A stretch of 64,000 nucleotides of DNA from Lucinisca nassula (GCA_963580285.1 CAUZLF010000196.1:62001-126000); one strand, 5' to 3'; numbered from the stretch's first letter, positions 33,201 to 44,215 are shown. Numbers and translations are program-made. Notes: generated by a model not told the origin, from the sequence alone.

Positions 33201-33315
33201 GAATGCATGATGAAATTAATTGGTGACTCTAACATAACAAATAACATATCATATATATGTTAATTTTAAATTAAGTAATGATTAATGAATTATTCATTAA
33301 TATTCACCAAACCGC

Positions 33316-34275
33316 CAACCCAAAGGCCCAAGGATATTCAAAAAACACAATAATAAAAGGAAATAAATAAATAATCAATGAATAAAATATAAATAAATGA
33401 ACAATAAAAATAAATAAACATGACAAATAACTAAATAACCATGACAAATAAATAAATAAATAAATGAAAGGCACAAATTCACAACATAACTAATCTGATA
33501 TGACACCGTAAGTATCATTTACATGAGGGTACACAACATGCATCAACCCTCATGTCTATGAATACAAAAACCACCATCTTTGCAAACAGTGTTAACCTGA
33601 TCACATGGCTAATGCAATATCCACTTGATCAGGATCACCACCATTTGTTATCTGTCATTTGTCATTAATCTATTCAGCAGGATACAAAGATGAGGCTTTT
33701 AGCAACTTATAAAGCAAGGAAAGTATTAAAGAACAAAGCAGGAAACATAAAGCAATTATAAACAAAATACCTAAGCACAATTGACTTTAACCCATATACT
33801 AATAAATGACAAACCATTTCCCAAAACAGAACTGTCAGAATTTAACTCTAATCATTTTTACTGATTTAATTTTTATCCAAATTAAATAAATCTTGCTCCT
33901 CCTGCAAGCAAGCAGTATAAAACCTGATCAGGAGCAGTCTGACCATGTACTACACCATTTGCCACCATCCCATTATTCTGTTGGGTAAGTATGGTATATA
34001 TGGGTCAAGCATGGAACTCAAGAGAAAAAATAAAATAAAATAATAAAGCGAACTGATACATAAATTAAGCACCTGCAAAGGCTTTTATGTATGAAATGAA
34101 TGTTCATATGTATATATGTATACAGGCTATTAATGTACACACAATTACATAAATATATTTAGTGTAACTAGCAAACAGTATTCAAGTAGAAAATTCTGTA
34201 TTAAGAATTTCTGCACTATGAAAAATATTACATTCAATTGTAATAAGCCATTGCAGGTCCTAGAGGATACAGGAA
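33316..34275. other. interior of the Ngaro-like element, non-coding
   Basis: AT-rich, with an (AAAT)n-like run at 33350-33470. No frame or domain recognised. Confidence 0.45.
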
Positions 34276-34478
34276 AATAACCTTTATCCTGCTGTAGGCG
34301 ACAAGCCCTATCTTTGCAAACAGTGTGGATCCAGATCAGATGGCCATCTGATCAGGATCCACACTGTTTGACATTCAGTCTATGAATATGCAGAAATAAA
34401 TTGCACCAAGCAATCTGATTGGTTCAAAGTCAGAAAAGGGTGTGGTTTAATTGAATATTCAGCAGATTAAAGGTTAAG
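34276..34478. mobile_element. TTAA-type hairpin MITE in the Ngaro-like element
   Basis: Left end TAACCTTTATCCTGCTG, right end CAGCAGATTAAAGGTTAA, and the recurrent palindrome at 34317-34372 (CAGTGTGGATCCAGATCAGA ... CACTG). Flanks ATAA/TTAA, slightly decayed. Confidence 0.7.
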
Positions 34479-34573
34479 CAACAGCACAGAAACAAAAATA
34501 ACATGCCACATTTAGTCTTACCAGACAGCTTGTAAGAATTTCTTCATAAATCTGAAAAAATATCACAATTTCA

Positions 34574-35137
34574 TTATTTTAAAGTGGAAATAACCATCAA
34601 AAAGAAATGCCTCAGTCTATTAGAACCCTCCAAATTGAGGTGAAGTCCTTCATCTAACTTTGCAAATAAATACCGCCTATATGTGCCAAATCTAACCACA
34701 GCTTTATATGAACATATAAACTTAAAACCCAAGTCAACACTCATTCTCACCCGCAAGTGCCTATTGATGTCCTTTATCATTGTGTCTGTAACATCATGAT
34801 CACATGGTCTTGGTAATATAGATGAAACAATAATATGGATGGAGGGTTTACATTTCCTTATATTAGCTACAAGATTCCCAAAATCAGAAATAATGTGATC
34901 AAATTTATCTCTTCTTCCAATATTATTAGTACCAATATGTACTATCAAAATTTCATAATTATTCCAGTTAATATCTTCTTTCTGTAATAAGAATGTAAGC
35001 TTTGCAATGGTAGCTCCTGGGAAAGACATGATTGTAACCCCTTGTATTGGTGGAATATCTTTAATTATTGAATCCCCCAGGATCAAAACTTTCCTGTATT
35101 CTGAAAAAAATAAATGAAAAATAAAAAATAAAAACAA
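34574..35137 (-). CDS. SGNH/GDSL-type hydrolase domain in the Ngaro-like element
   Basis: 187 codons in the reported frame; the first ~12 are a hydrophobic run upstream of the fold and the true start is unclear. The SGNH blocks are visible: ILGDSIIKDI (block I Ser), a Gly in the FPGATI region, GTNNIGR (block III Asn), and DEGLHLN (block V Asp...His). This fold hydrolyses esters in many families. SGNH hydrolases are known passengers of some Ngaro elements and of CR1 ORF1 proteins. The catalytic residues look intact, which is notable because no other ORF of the element survives. Expression is not shown. Confidence 0.7.
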   Translation of the reverse strand: MFLFFIFHLFFSEYRKVLILGDSIIKDIPPIQGVTIMSFPGATIAKLTFLLQKEDINWNNYEILIVHIGTNNIGRRDKFDHIISDFGNLVANIRKCKPSIHIIVSSILPRPCDHDVTDTMIKDINRHLRVRMSVDLGFKFICSYKAVVRFGTYRRYLFAKLDEGLHLNLEGSNRLRHFFLMVISTLK

Positions 35138-36927
35138 AAAACTAATTTATACGCGAAATGACAACCCCCTCCATCCCTTAATGTGGTACTAAATTTCATG
35201 TAAACAGTGTAGATCCTGAAAAACTGCTCATGGTAAGCTACCTTTCCAGGATCCATGCTGATTTAGATCACTGTTACTCTTAAGAATGCAAACCGCCTAC
35301 CTCATCAAGGATGGAAGGGCTTGTGTAATTTCTCACTTTGTCAAAATGACAAACTCATTGCATACATTCACAGCTTTACATACTGTAAATTCTTAATAAT
35401 TAGACCTGGCACAGCTCCTTTAAGAAGCTTAATGAGACCACCTTAGGAATCAATCAAAAGTGGTATTAAGACCACCAATAAACAGTCCCAAAGGTGGTCT
35501 TAATATCAGAATTTCACTGCATGCATAACTAAATTATTTTCTAGTCAGCTCATCAATTCTTGATCTATGAATGTGTTCAATAGATAACTATATCTACTAC
35601 ACATTAAATGTAGTTGAATCAAGAATAATGAAAGAAACATACAATTTTATAAACCAACACAACCTGTCAACTATACAAACATATCTTCTAAAATAATTCT
35701 TTCAATCCTCCTTCTAAATGCATGTGATAACCCGATAAATGGAATCTCTTTATCGAAAGTAAACAACAAAATCTTCTTCGAGTCACCAAACAACAACGAT
35801 GAGATTCAAACTGTGAAAATAAACCGCCTTCAAATCGCTTTTATACTGAGTACATGATTATCAACCAATCAGAGTTAAGGAAGATCTTACCTGCGAGACG
35901 GTCACATACAAAATAATAACACGAACTACAATTTTGCAAATGCAATGCCGGTTCATAATTAAACATTTTAAATGATCATTAAAATTTGTCGATAATATTT
36001 TTCAGAAAATTCACAAATTTCTCCCAAATAGCATCTGTACAATCATCCATGTCGAATTCCCAGCTGACGCCACAAAGGGCCTCCCTCATAGCTACGTAAT
36101 CACCCTTGAAAAAATTTAGTTTCGGAGGGCCAGTAGTATCAGGAGGAATGTAACATACATAATTGAACAACAGTACTAAATGGTCACTCAGTCCTAAACT
36201 GGGCAAATATTCCAAAGAATCAACCATAAGTTCCTCGTTTGTAAAAATCAAATCCAAACAACTGTCATTTTGACCATCACGAACTCTTGTAGGTTGTGTT
36301 ACATGTTGTGTTAAGTACAAATCTCTGATATTCTCAAGAAATATTGACTCATCATGCTCTATACCCATTGATGACTCCATTACTGACCAATCAATGTTCC
36401 TGTAGTTAAAATCACCCGTGATCAATACATGGGAATAATTAAGCTGAACAGCAGATTTCAATAAAGAATTCAAAGTATTATTATTCTCTGTAGAACTGTT
36501 CGGTGATCTGTATATGTTTCCTATGAGTAATTTATCAGTATTATTCAGAGTTACACAGCACCAAACCGACTCTTGGAAATTTGTATCTGACATGTGTTCG
36601 ATTTCAATTGATGACAGTGATTCATGGACATAAATTGCCACTCCTCGGCCAGAGTCCAATGAAGTAACATACAATTCATAGTTTGATAATGTGTATTCAC
36701 ATTTGTCTATTGGAAACCTACAGTTTTTAGGCAAAATCTCTGTGAGTAGAATTATTCTAGGTTCATACAGACGAATAAGAACTAAAAGCTCGTCACGCTT
36801 ATTCATAAGAGAATCACAGTTTGTTGTCAGCACTTTCAAAAAGGATTTGTCTCTGTCAAAATTAAAATTTGTAAAATTTGACCTATTTACATTATTAAAA
36901 TTAAAATTCCGCGTCGTAAAACTGTCG

Positions 36928-37884
36928 TTAAAAGGGTCTAGCAGAGGCTCCGGCAGTTATACCGGCCTCCCTGTCGGGCGACGACCTATCTCCACTACCA
37001 ACAATCGTCCTTTTCTTGACTATGCGACGCCCCCTCAACTCGATATCTGTTTCACCATCATTAACTCGTCGCTCATAATCCTCCCTAATACTGCTTCTTG
37101 TTTTCTTGTCCTCTAAACGTTGAGCATGTGTCAAGTCCCTCGATATCGAGACCTTTTTGAGGTCATCCTTATTTGAATTTCTCAATTTTGTACTGTTTTT
37201 CAAGACCTCACGCTTATTTGACTTGTCTGCAAATTTTATCATCACGCCCCTGGGTCGTTTACCAGGCTCCGGTGGCCTGCCAAGACGGACTACTTGAGTA
37301 ATCTTTGGTTGGGTCACACCAATCTCCAAACAAATTTCGGAAACAAAATGTGTGTCAAAGTCCCGTCTTTCCTCAACACTGTCACTGATGCATTCCGGAA
37401 TACCCCAGAAGATCAAATTGCATTCTCTTTTCAATAACTCATCCCTTTCTTTGAGTTTATTTTCGACAATTTTCTCGAAATCTTTAGAAATATCTGCCTT
37501 GACCTCATTTTTTATATCGTCCACCTCTTCACGTGTAATCAGTTTATTCATGTTCGATTCAAGGTCAGTTACCTTCGACTCTAGATTATCAAAGCGCTCG
37601 GCTGAGGTTTTCTTTATATCATTCACAGTCTTATTTATATTGGACAACACGGGTAGAGAAGATTTACACCCTAAACATACAAAGATGCAAATATTAGAAT
37701 CAATGCCTTCCTGTATCATAAGTTTATACACTGGCTGAGGAACCTTGGAACAGTTCAAACAGTACCATGTTTCACATACTTCGCATGATACAGCTGGGGT
37801 ATCACTCAATATTTTAACCTTACATCCCGGGCATCCAGCGCCCGACCTTTCAACTCAGGCCCCCTTGACTCTACGTGGAGGCAT
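36928..37884 (-). pseudogene. LINE ORF1: PHD finger, coiled coil, RRM-like domain
   Basis: ATG at 37884-37882 is followed after nine codons by TGA (37857-37855). The frame then stays open to 36928. It begins with a PHD-type finger (CPGCK, CEVCETWYCLNC, CLGC). Residues ~75-145 form a heptad-rich coiled coil (NLESKVTDLESNMNKL). A globular part with CNLIFWGIPE and RGVMIKFADK follows, resembling the RRM-like region of LINE ORF1 chaperones. A basic Arg/Lys-rich tail follows. The family role is to coat LINE RNA. The early stop suggests inactivity, unless translation starts downstream. Confidence 0.75.
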
Positions 37885-38312
37885 TATGTACTCTGGTTCT
37901 GGTATTTATGTCTCAAAATACAATTGTCACTTACTTTTCGCCCCAACATAGAAACGTCTATTCTTTCTCAAGCGAAACAAACATCATTTACGATGTAAAC
38001 ATACGCCATGTACAATGTAAACAATGTAAACAAAAATCGAATTCCACAGCTCTCGCTACCTTGCCGATCTCCAACAGGTTCTTGTTACTGAATACAATAG
38101 TATATAAAAGTACTTTCTGTATGATCAGCAGCCAGTGAACAAAAAATATCTCTGGATAGTAGAAGTTCGGAATCGGAAAATATTGACTCTCTAATTGATT
38201 CTTTAATTGATGGCTGACGTGTAAGGCCATGTAAAAATATTCCAAATTTATAAAATAATATTCAACTAGTAGTCCGCTACAAAAATCTATGTAATAAAAT
38301 CTAACCGAACGA

Positions 38313-38398
38313 CACAGGCCGAAACGACCCACCGAAATAGGCCGAGATTACCCAAGTCCAAGCCCAAGGTTCCTTTCGCTATTTGGACCAACCGTGGA
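38313..38398. repeat. GGCCGAAACGACCC block, inverse of 25668-25785
   Basis: Contains GGCCGAAACGACCC, a diverged second copy, and GGTTCCTTTCG. Possible right end of an old element starting at 25668. Confidence 0.4.
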
Positions 38399-38409
38399 TA
38401 GGCTATTTG

Positions 38410-40240
38410 GGCGAACACTAATGTCCGGGAATTGTCCGGGAAATCGCCGGAAATTGTCCGGGAAATGGGGGGTAGTGATGCGTTATCCCTAATATCTCCA
38501 CTTCGGGTGGTCAGAAATTAATAAAATTAGTATCAAATAAAATTTTAAGCTCCATTCTAAAAGATTATTAAAAAATAATTTACTTTTTAAACGTTTTAGG
38601 GGTCCATATATTTAGTTAATTTGTCCGGGAAATTCTCGGATTTTGTCCTGGATTTTGGGGTAGTGGTGCGTTAACCCTAATATCTTAACTTCAGGTGGTC
38701 AGAAATTAATAAAATTAGTATCAAATACAATTTTTAGCTCCATTCTAAAAGATTATTAAAAGATATTTTTCATTTTGAATATTTTAGGGGTCCATTTCTG
38801 AAGTTAATTTGTCCGGGAAATTCCCGGTTATGCCCTGGATGTTGGGGTATTTGTGCATTTTCATACTTTGACGGACCATTATGATCAGTAGCTGCGCAAA
38901 CCTTGGCGTCTGATCTGGGCCGCTAAGTGCGACGTCTGATCTCGGTCTACACTGTTTGCTTAATCAACGACGAAATATAACCGCATCCATTTCTTGCTGT
39001 CAATGAATTAGATGTACGGACTTTGACTGATTTGACGGACCATGATGCTCAGACACTGCAAAACTTGGCGTCTGATCTCGGCCGCAAAATGCGACATCTG
39101 ATCTGGTTCTATACTGTTTGCTTAAACAACGAAATTTAAGCGCATCCATTTCTTCCTAACGATGAATTAGGTGTACGGACTTGAGCGATTTTACGGGCCA
39201 TTTATTTTTCTAACGAGATTAAAAATGTGTAAAGTTAATTGCTTTAACTCATAATAAGTTGGCATGTGCTGCTTACCTGGATTGAAATAGTAGAAATACT
39301 TCATTCATTCACTTGTAAAATCGTAAAAATTCCAGTCTGGTGATTCTGCAAAATGCCTGAGTATATTGATAACATGATTTGCTGTGAAAACCGTAAGTGC
39401 AAAATTTGGTTTTACAGAATATGTTTATGTTTGAATTCATCATCAAATCAATGGCAGTGTCCGTCTTGTGAGCAGCAACATGTGTGACATCATAGAAAGC
39501 TGTGTAATGGAAACCCATGTAAATCCAACTTTAAACAGAGAAAAGTAGGATTTACAAGGGGTGTGCAGTCTTTCTTTCGTTCTCACAAGTCGATATATTA
39601 AGGAAAACGAACCAATACCCCAGCATCCTGGATACAATCCGGGTTGTGGGTACTCATTAGAACTGCCTCATTGAGGTGTATAAAGAGATTTTTTTTATAT
39701 TTTTTAGAATTGAACTTAAAATTTTAACATATATCAATTGTTATCCATAAAGTGATCACCACAAACCGAGATATTATGAAAACGCACAACTACCGCAAGA
39801 TCCAGGACACATTCGGGAATTTCCCGGACAAATTAACTTCAGAAATGGACCCCTAAAATATTCAACATGAAAAATATTTTTTAACTATCTTTTAAAATTG
39901 AGCTAAAATTTTTATTTGCTACTAATTTTATTAATTTCTGACAACCGAATGTCGAGATATTAGGGTTAACGCATCAATACCCCAACATCCAGGACAAAAT
40001 CCGAGAATTTCCCGGACAAATTAACTTAAAAAATGGACCGCTAAAACGTTAAAAAAGTAAATTATTATTTTTTTATCTTTTATAATAGAGCTAAAAATTT
40101 TATTTGATACTAATTTTATTAATTTCTGACAACCCGAAGTGGAGATATTAGCGACAACACACCACTACCTCCAATTTCCCGGACATTTTCCGGCGAATTC
40201 CCGGCATTTCCCGGACAATTCCCGGACATTAGTGTGCACC
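38410..40240. mobile_element. 1.83-kb DNA element D with long TIRs and 9-bp target duplication
   Basis: Ends GGCGAACACTAATGTCCGGG and, inverted, GGTGCACACTAATGTCCGGG. Each arm is about 430 bp and is built of two internal repeats with AATTGTCCGGGAAAT, CTTCGGGTGGTCAGAAATTA and ATTAGTATCAAATA. GGCTATTTG flanks both ends (38401-38409 and 40241-40249). A 9-bp duplication with GG termini suggests a Mutator-like or Merlin-like source; there is no transposase inside. It ends about 150 bp upstream of the KRIT1 start codon, so its right arm may form part of that gene's upstream region. Confidence 0.87.
38860..39195. repeat. two ~170-bp tandem units inside element D
   Basis: Each unit has TTTGACGGACCAT(T)ATGATC/CTC, a TTGGCGTCTGATCT...TACTGTTTGCTTAA block and GCATCCATTTCTT. 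Both include a diverged form of the CTGATC/GATCAG palindrome common in the window. Confidence 0.7.
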
Positions 40241-40284
40241 GGCTATTTGTTTTATCGACGTGCACACATTAATTTTACGACTTG

Positions 40285-40292
40285 CCGGAAGT
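40285..40292 (+). promoter_or_regulatory. ETS-type motif CCGGAAGT upstream of KRIT1
   Basis: Consensus ETS/GABP site, about 100 bp before the ATG at 40392 and 45 bp right of element D. Such sites are frequent in TATA-less housekeeping promoters. No TATA box is evident. A single 8-mer can occur by chance. Confidence 0.4.
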
Positions 40293-40391
40293 AAAGTGTT
40301 GTATTTTGGTTGAAAAAAAAAAAAAACAGACTGTTTCCTTAAAAAGATATGTCATTCAACATGTAAACAAAACCAGTCGACGGCGTAACGC

Positions 40392-40542
40392 ATGGAGGTG
40401 GTTTTAGCTGTCATTCGACCCAAATCCATCCACAGTGGAATTGATTACAAACCCAAATATTATGACATACTGTTGCTTGATCACAGGAACCCTGATAAAC
40501 ATGGCAAAACAACCAAGTTTTTGCCGACTTTCAAACTTACAG
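40392..40542 (+). CDS. KRIT1: KRIT1 (CCM1), first coding exon
   Basis: ATG in a fair context (CGCATGG) opens 50 codons plus one base, ending at ACAG|GTAACT, a good 5' splice site. The encoded LAVIRPKS...YKPKYYDILLLDH...FKLTG resembles the start of KRIT1, where VIRPKN...YEILL...LETKLQG is found. The exon ends after the first base of a Gly codon. The exon at 51891 supplies the other two bases and keeps frame. In vertebrate KRIT1 this part belongs to the N-terminal Nudix-like domain. No other host-like exon with compatible phase was recognised in the 11.3-kb intron, though a short one could be missed. Confidence 0.82.
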
Positions 40543-40605
40543 GTAACTGGACCCCTTCTAATTGTGTAAACAAATATATCCATCCTTCTGATAATTCTGA
40601 CTCAC

Positions 40606-40692
40606 TATCTATCTATCTTATACTGAGTCGGTCACATTTGGCCATTACCTCGGTAGGGTGGCTAAATTTAGAATTTAGCTGGAAAAAAAAGA
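40606..40692. repeat. short interspersed repeat, copy 2
   Basis: Same block as 806-900 (GGTCACATTTGGCCATTACC, GTGGCTAAATTTAGAATTTAG), starting about 60 bp after the KRIT1 5' splice site. Confidence 0.6.
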
Positions 40693-41039
40693 AGAGGCAC
40701 TGGATGCCTCCTTAAAACTATTTGCAATATGCATAACAGAGGTATCCTAAAACGCATACCTCTGAGTCTCAATCTTACACTGTACGGGCTTTGAACTCTT
40801 CTGCGGACTTAGCATTCACCACAGAGGAGGGAAGACTATTCCATTAAGGAATAGTTCTAGGAAAGGAGTTCTTCAAGGCATCATCACAGGGCCAGCACCC
40901 ACAACACTGTGAGTTGTTCACCGCCGAAGTCCCTGTTCGGGTTGATGCTGCCCTGCCGATGTCCCTGTTCGTGTCGACGCTACCAACAGACATTGCATCA
41001 GAGTGCATCCCACAGAGGAATTTTAAAGAGGACTGTCCA

Positions 41040-41335
41040 CCACAGGGGGTGGGGAACGGGAGGTCGTGGGTTCGACCCCGCGCCACGACATACCAAAGTC
41101 GTTAAAAATGGTACTAGCTGCTCCTCGCTTGGCACTCAGATTTACGGGGTAGAGCTAGGACTGGTCGACCAAGTGTCAGGATAATGTGACTGGGTGTGGT
41201 ATCATGTAATCTGTCTGGGACTTGATACTTCAGTGAGGCAGCACTAAAAAAGTGAGCATTGAGCTCCCTGTCGCAACGCGACACCATCGTGATATGACTG
41301 AAAAATTGTTGAAAGCGACGTTAAACCCGAGTTTA
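41040..41335 (+). mobile_element. tRNA-derived SINE with conserved central module
   Basis: The pol III B-box GGTTCGACCCC is at 41069-41079 within a tRNA-like head. Downstream the body ends in TTGTTGAAAGCGACGTTAAA and ACCCGAGTTTACACACACAC, a tail style typical of invertebrate SINEs with a shared core. The left edge is uncertain. Confidence 0.6.
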
Positions 41336-41489
41336 CACACACACTGTCCACCACGACCCTCCAGTGACGGCCACGCTAGCTCATCAAGCATGCCACCGCC
41401 ACCCCCCGCAGGCCCACGAGCAGCCGTCCCCAGCACATCCTCCACCCGCCGAACCCGGGCCCCAACACAGGGACGCCAAACTGCAAAGC

Positions 41490-41530
41490 ACACCCAGAAT
41501 CAGAATTATTACTGGTGACACGTCAAAAGC
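41490..41530 (-). mobile_element. isolated 3' end of the CR1-like LINE
   Basis: AGAATCAGAATTATTACTGG then TGACACGTCAAA; only ~40 bp retained, inserted in the decayed RT at 40780-42330. Confidence 0.65.
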
Positions 41531-42461
41531 CGAGGGCGAACCAATGTTTTATATGCCACATCCCCTGTCTGCCTAGGTGCAAAGGCCAAGCCACGTCCAA
41601 GGAATCCCAAAGTCCCAGCTGCCCTAGATGCCATCCCAGAGGTATGTCGACCCCAATCAAGATCGCCAGCAACGGCGACACCGAGACACCCGGTGGACCG
41701 AACACACCCCAAAATTTGCTGGCAAAGTGTATAGCCAAGCTTGACCTGCCTGCCCGGAATTCGACGCGACACCCCCACTGAACAACACCCGGCCACACCG
41801 AACCCCACCTGCCAACCCCCCCCCCCTCCCACCGCGCAAGCGGACCCAGGCCATCCTGCAAAACAAGACAGCCAGAAGGAGAACATATGTTCCCACACAG
41901 AACACAGTCATCAGCTAACAAACGGACCGATGACCTGATGTCATTGGGGAGATCATTGATGACAACCAAGAAGAAGTCCGGTCCAAGGACCGAACCCTGG
42001 GGGACTCCAAATAAAACAGGAACTGGACCAGACGATTGGCCATCAAGCAAACTCGCCGCAAGCTCCCAGAGAGCCATGAGCTAATCCACCTACGCATGGA
42101 CACCCCCATCCCACAGCACTCCAGCTTATATATATACAAGAGCCCCTCTGTGAGGCACCCTGTCAAAGGCCCTAGCGAAGTCCATGATGATCAAGTCAGT
42201 TTGTGGCCATGGTTTATGGCCCCACCCAGATTGCTCACAATGTCATGGTAGAATTGAACTAGCTGTGTTTCACAAGACCATTGACTCCGGAAACCATGTT
42301 GACAGCCAGCAAAAAACGCTCCCAAAGCCATGCCGATATTGCCCACCAACACACGCCCCAGGGTCCCGCAATTCTCACAATTCCGATCCTAATAATTCTC
42401 GGAGTTAAGGATTATATACAGTTGTGTAGGCTAATTCTGCGCATCTGCCAATTCTGCACAT

Positions 42462-42510
42462 TAGAACTGTTACCGGTGACACGTCAAACGACATTCACTC
42501 ACCAGGAGAT
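42462..42510 (-). mobile_element. isolated 3' end of the CR1-like LINE
   Basis: AACTGTTACCGGTGACACGT, then CAAACGACATTCACTCACCAGG. More diverged than the other copies. Confidence 0.6.
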
Positions 42511-42654
42511 TATTTCAAAATTAAATGTATCAGATTTAATGTTTTCATTTTGCTTTGACAGGTCAGAATCAGAATTAAGATACCTAACAAAGCTTCAGAT
42601 AATATGAAAATAGGCACTGCCTATGGGCAAGCATAGGTCCTGATGTTAAATGAA

Positions 42655-42905
42655 AAACTAGATCGCGCAGTCGATGGCGCGCCATCGCAAATCCCCACGT
42701 TTTGACCTCTTCCAGGGACCCCTGGGGGCTGGTCCAAAAATTAATGTGCTCTTGCAGAAGCCATTCATGTAAGTAACTCACACACCAAATTTGGTTGAAT
42801 TCCAATGACCGGTATAGGAGGAGATAGCCGGACAGACAGACAGATGGACGGACGGAGGTGATAACAATATCCCCACTTTTCTTAAAAAAACGTGGGGGTA
42901 AAAAA
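42655..42905. repeat. short copy of the ATCCCCACGTTTT-ended repeat
   Basis: Starts AGTCGATGGCGCGCCATCGC, ends AAAACGTGGGGGTAAA. Keeps the GACAGACAGATGGACGGACG run; the middle units of 28603-29280 are deleted. Confidence 0.75.
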
Positions 42906-43596
42906 TGTTTATCAGATAATGTTTGTATATATCTATATAAAGTAACACGACAACAATGCAGCCGTAATCTCTGAACCTATGAAACTGTAGGTGAACATAA
43001 CAGCAATATAGCTAATATAGAAAATAAAACAACTGTTTAAATCACAGGGGGCAGTTTCAAGCTTTTTGAGAGGAAAGATATACTATCCTATAATAATATA
43101 CAAGGGCACCATCGGGAAAACATGACCAATCGTGAATGAAGTTGTGTATCTCTGGCAGTTTGTAACACACAAGTCCAAACTCTTGTCACACATGTAGATA
43201 ACACATTTATGTATACAATAGTACCTGTGAGAATCTCTAATCTAGTCTTCACGCTATGGAAAAACGCCACACAGAATGTCCAGAATTGATAAAAAATGAT
43301 CTTGTGTAGCTATGCCTGTCCACTCGCTTACCAAGAGATTCAAAAGTATTCTAGAGCACAACACAAAGAAAATTTGTATCCATGTCCAGTATTTTCACCA
43401 ATACCAATCACCTGTGTCCATAATTTCAATAAAAACATGTAAATACCACTGCAAAACTTGAAAACAATAACAATTTTGACAGCTGCATGCTCCGGGAAGC
43501 CATGTTTTTATTTACAGAACCAGAGTAAATAAATCATGACGTAATAAGCATTAAGGTTATTTTTTGATTGGCCGATTTGAATTGTTGTGATTTTTA

Positions 43597-44215
43597 TGTC
43601 CCGCCATTGAAAAAAATGGTGGGGTATTATGTTATACCCTTCGAAGTTTTGAGTGTCCATCCGTCTGTCAGCGCCTCGTAGTTTCATGTCCGCTCCATAA
43701 CTCTGATACCGTTTGAGATATTTAACTCCGGTACCGTTTGAGATATTTTCACTAAACTTCACAGATATGTAGCGCACTATCAGACGACTTGCAAAACATA
43801 TGAACCGTAACTCTGATTTTCCTACTTTTGGAGTTGTTGCCCTTTGAACATTGAACATAGCCATTTCTGTCATAGTTTCGTGTCTGCTCCATAACATGAT
43901 AACTCCGATACCATTTGAAATATTTCCATGAAACTTTACAGCTATGTAGAGCAACATGAGACAACATGCAGAACATATGAACCGTAACTATGGTTTTCCT
44001 ACTTTTGGAGTTATTGCCCTTTGAACTTTGCATATAGATGCTGCTATCTATTTTGTGTCCGCTCCATAACTCTGATACCATTTGAGATATTTCCATGAAA
44101 CTTTACAGATATGTAGACCAACATGAGACGACATGCAGAACATATGAACCGTAACTCTGATTTTCCTACTACTGGAGTTATTGCCATTTGAACTTTAAAA
44201 ACCTAGCTGTTACAA
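43597..44215. repeat. tandem ~180-bp units after a GTCCATCCGTCTG start
   Basis: Begins with an inverted repeat around CCCGCCATTGAAAAAAATGG, then CAGCGCCTC. About three units follow, each with GTCCGCTCCATAACTCTGAT, ACCGTTTGAGATATTT, AAACTT(T/C)ACAG and GAACCGTAACT...TTTTCCTAC. Related start at 62950-63060. Confidence 0.75.

Larger units (their letters stand above)
32497..35987 (-). mobile_element. non-autonomous element with Ngaro-type split direct repeats
   Basis: Two repeat types occur twice each, all in the same orientation. Q: 32804-33033 and 35761-35990 (230 bp, apparently identical). P: 32497-32686 and 33126-33315 (190 bp, near identical). On the - strand the order is Q, 2.4-kb interior, P, Q, P, i.e. 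A1-interior-B1-A2-B2. That is the split direct repeat layout of Ngaro/PAT-type tyrosine-recombinase retrotransposons. There is no target duplication and the LINE frame is restored on removal, as expected for recombinase integration. No RT, RNase H or recombinase ORF is left. The alternative is two tandem copies of one element with P and Q ends, one internally deleted. Confidence 0.65.
30517..36839 (-). pseudogene. LINE ORF2: endonuclease-RT, interrupted by a 3.5-kb insert and one stop
   Basis: The endonuclease part (36839-35988) has LTTNCDSL, LLTEILPKN, GNIYRSPN, ITGDFNYRNIDW, LDLIFTN and LSDHLVL, so the catalytic set is present. After the insert the frame resumes at 32496 (EEYVPVCTH, QPWMTRE). 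RT motifs: PIFKKGD, NYRPVSLT, YLDFRKAFDT (A), GIPQGSVLGP (B), IFADDT (C), KDLGVTF, RPHLEYS. TAA at 31515-31513 falls between GHLLKWI and NFLTDRK. The stop codon is at 30517. Codon phase on both sides of the insert is compatible (about 283 codons between 36839 and 32496 once the insert is removed). The start codon is uncertain. Confidence 0.85.
30500..38000 (-). mobile_element. L2/CR1-like LINE with PHD ORF1, split by a Ngaro-type element
   Basis: - strand layout: ORF1 (37884-36928), then ORF2 endonuclease (about 36839-35988), foreign insert (35987-32497), then RT (32496-30517). Removing the insert restores one continuous frame. Both ORFs also carry one nonsense codon each. Ends not defined precisely: the 5' region up to about 38000 lacks features and the 3' end is within 100 bp of 30500. 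Confidence 0.82.
40780..42330 (-). pseudogene. heavily decayed L2/CR1-like LINE RT
   Basis: Pieces of one RT in several frames, read on the - strand: WSCETQL and FARAFDRVPH (motif A) around 42300-42140, GVPQGSVLGPDFF and INDLP (motif B) around 42010-41950, RLLADDCVL (motif C) near 41915, then LGFLGRGL and YKTLVRPRL near 41530-41560. A terminal piece NSFPRTIP...WNSLPSSVVNAKS is at 40875-40790. A SINE and a CR1-like 3' end lie in the gap. Base composition is GC-richer than neighbouring LINEs. Many frameshifts, dead. Confidence 0.75.

Noticed and set aside
32497..33315. Reading the P and Q repeats as LTRs of an LTR retrotransposon
   Set aside because: P and Q are separate blocks in the order P-Q-P-interior-Q. 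There is no TG...CA ended pair at both termini and no target duplication, and the host frame is restored without one.
41230..41518. Pro/Ser-rich frames on both strands near 41300-41500
   Set aside because: GC-rich SINE and decayed LINE sequence. Mutually overlapping frames with no conserved motif.
43508..44096. Overlapping 114-149 codon frames on the - strand
   Set aside because: They follow the ~180-bp tandem unit, so the open frames are a by-product of repeat periodicity.
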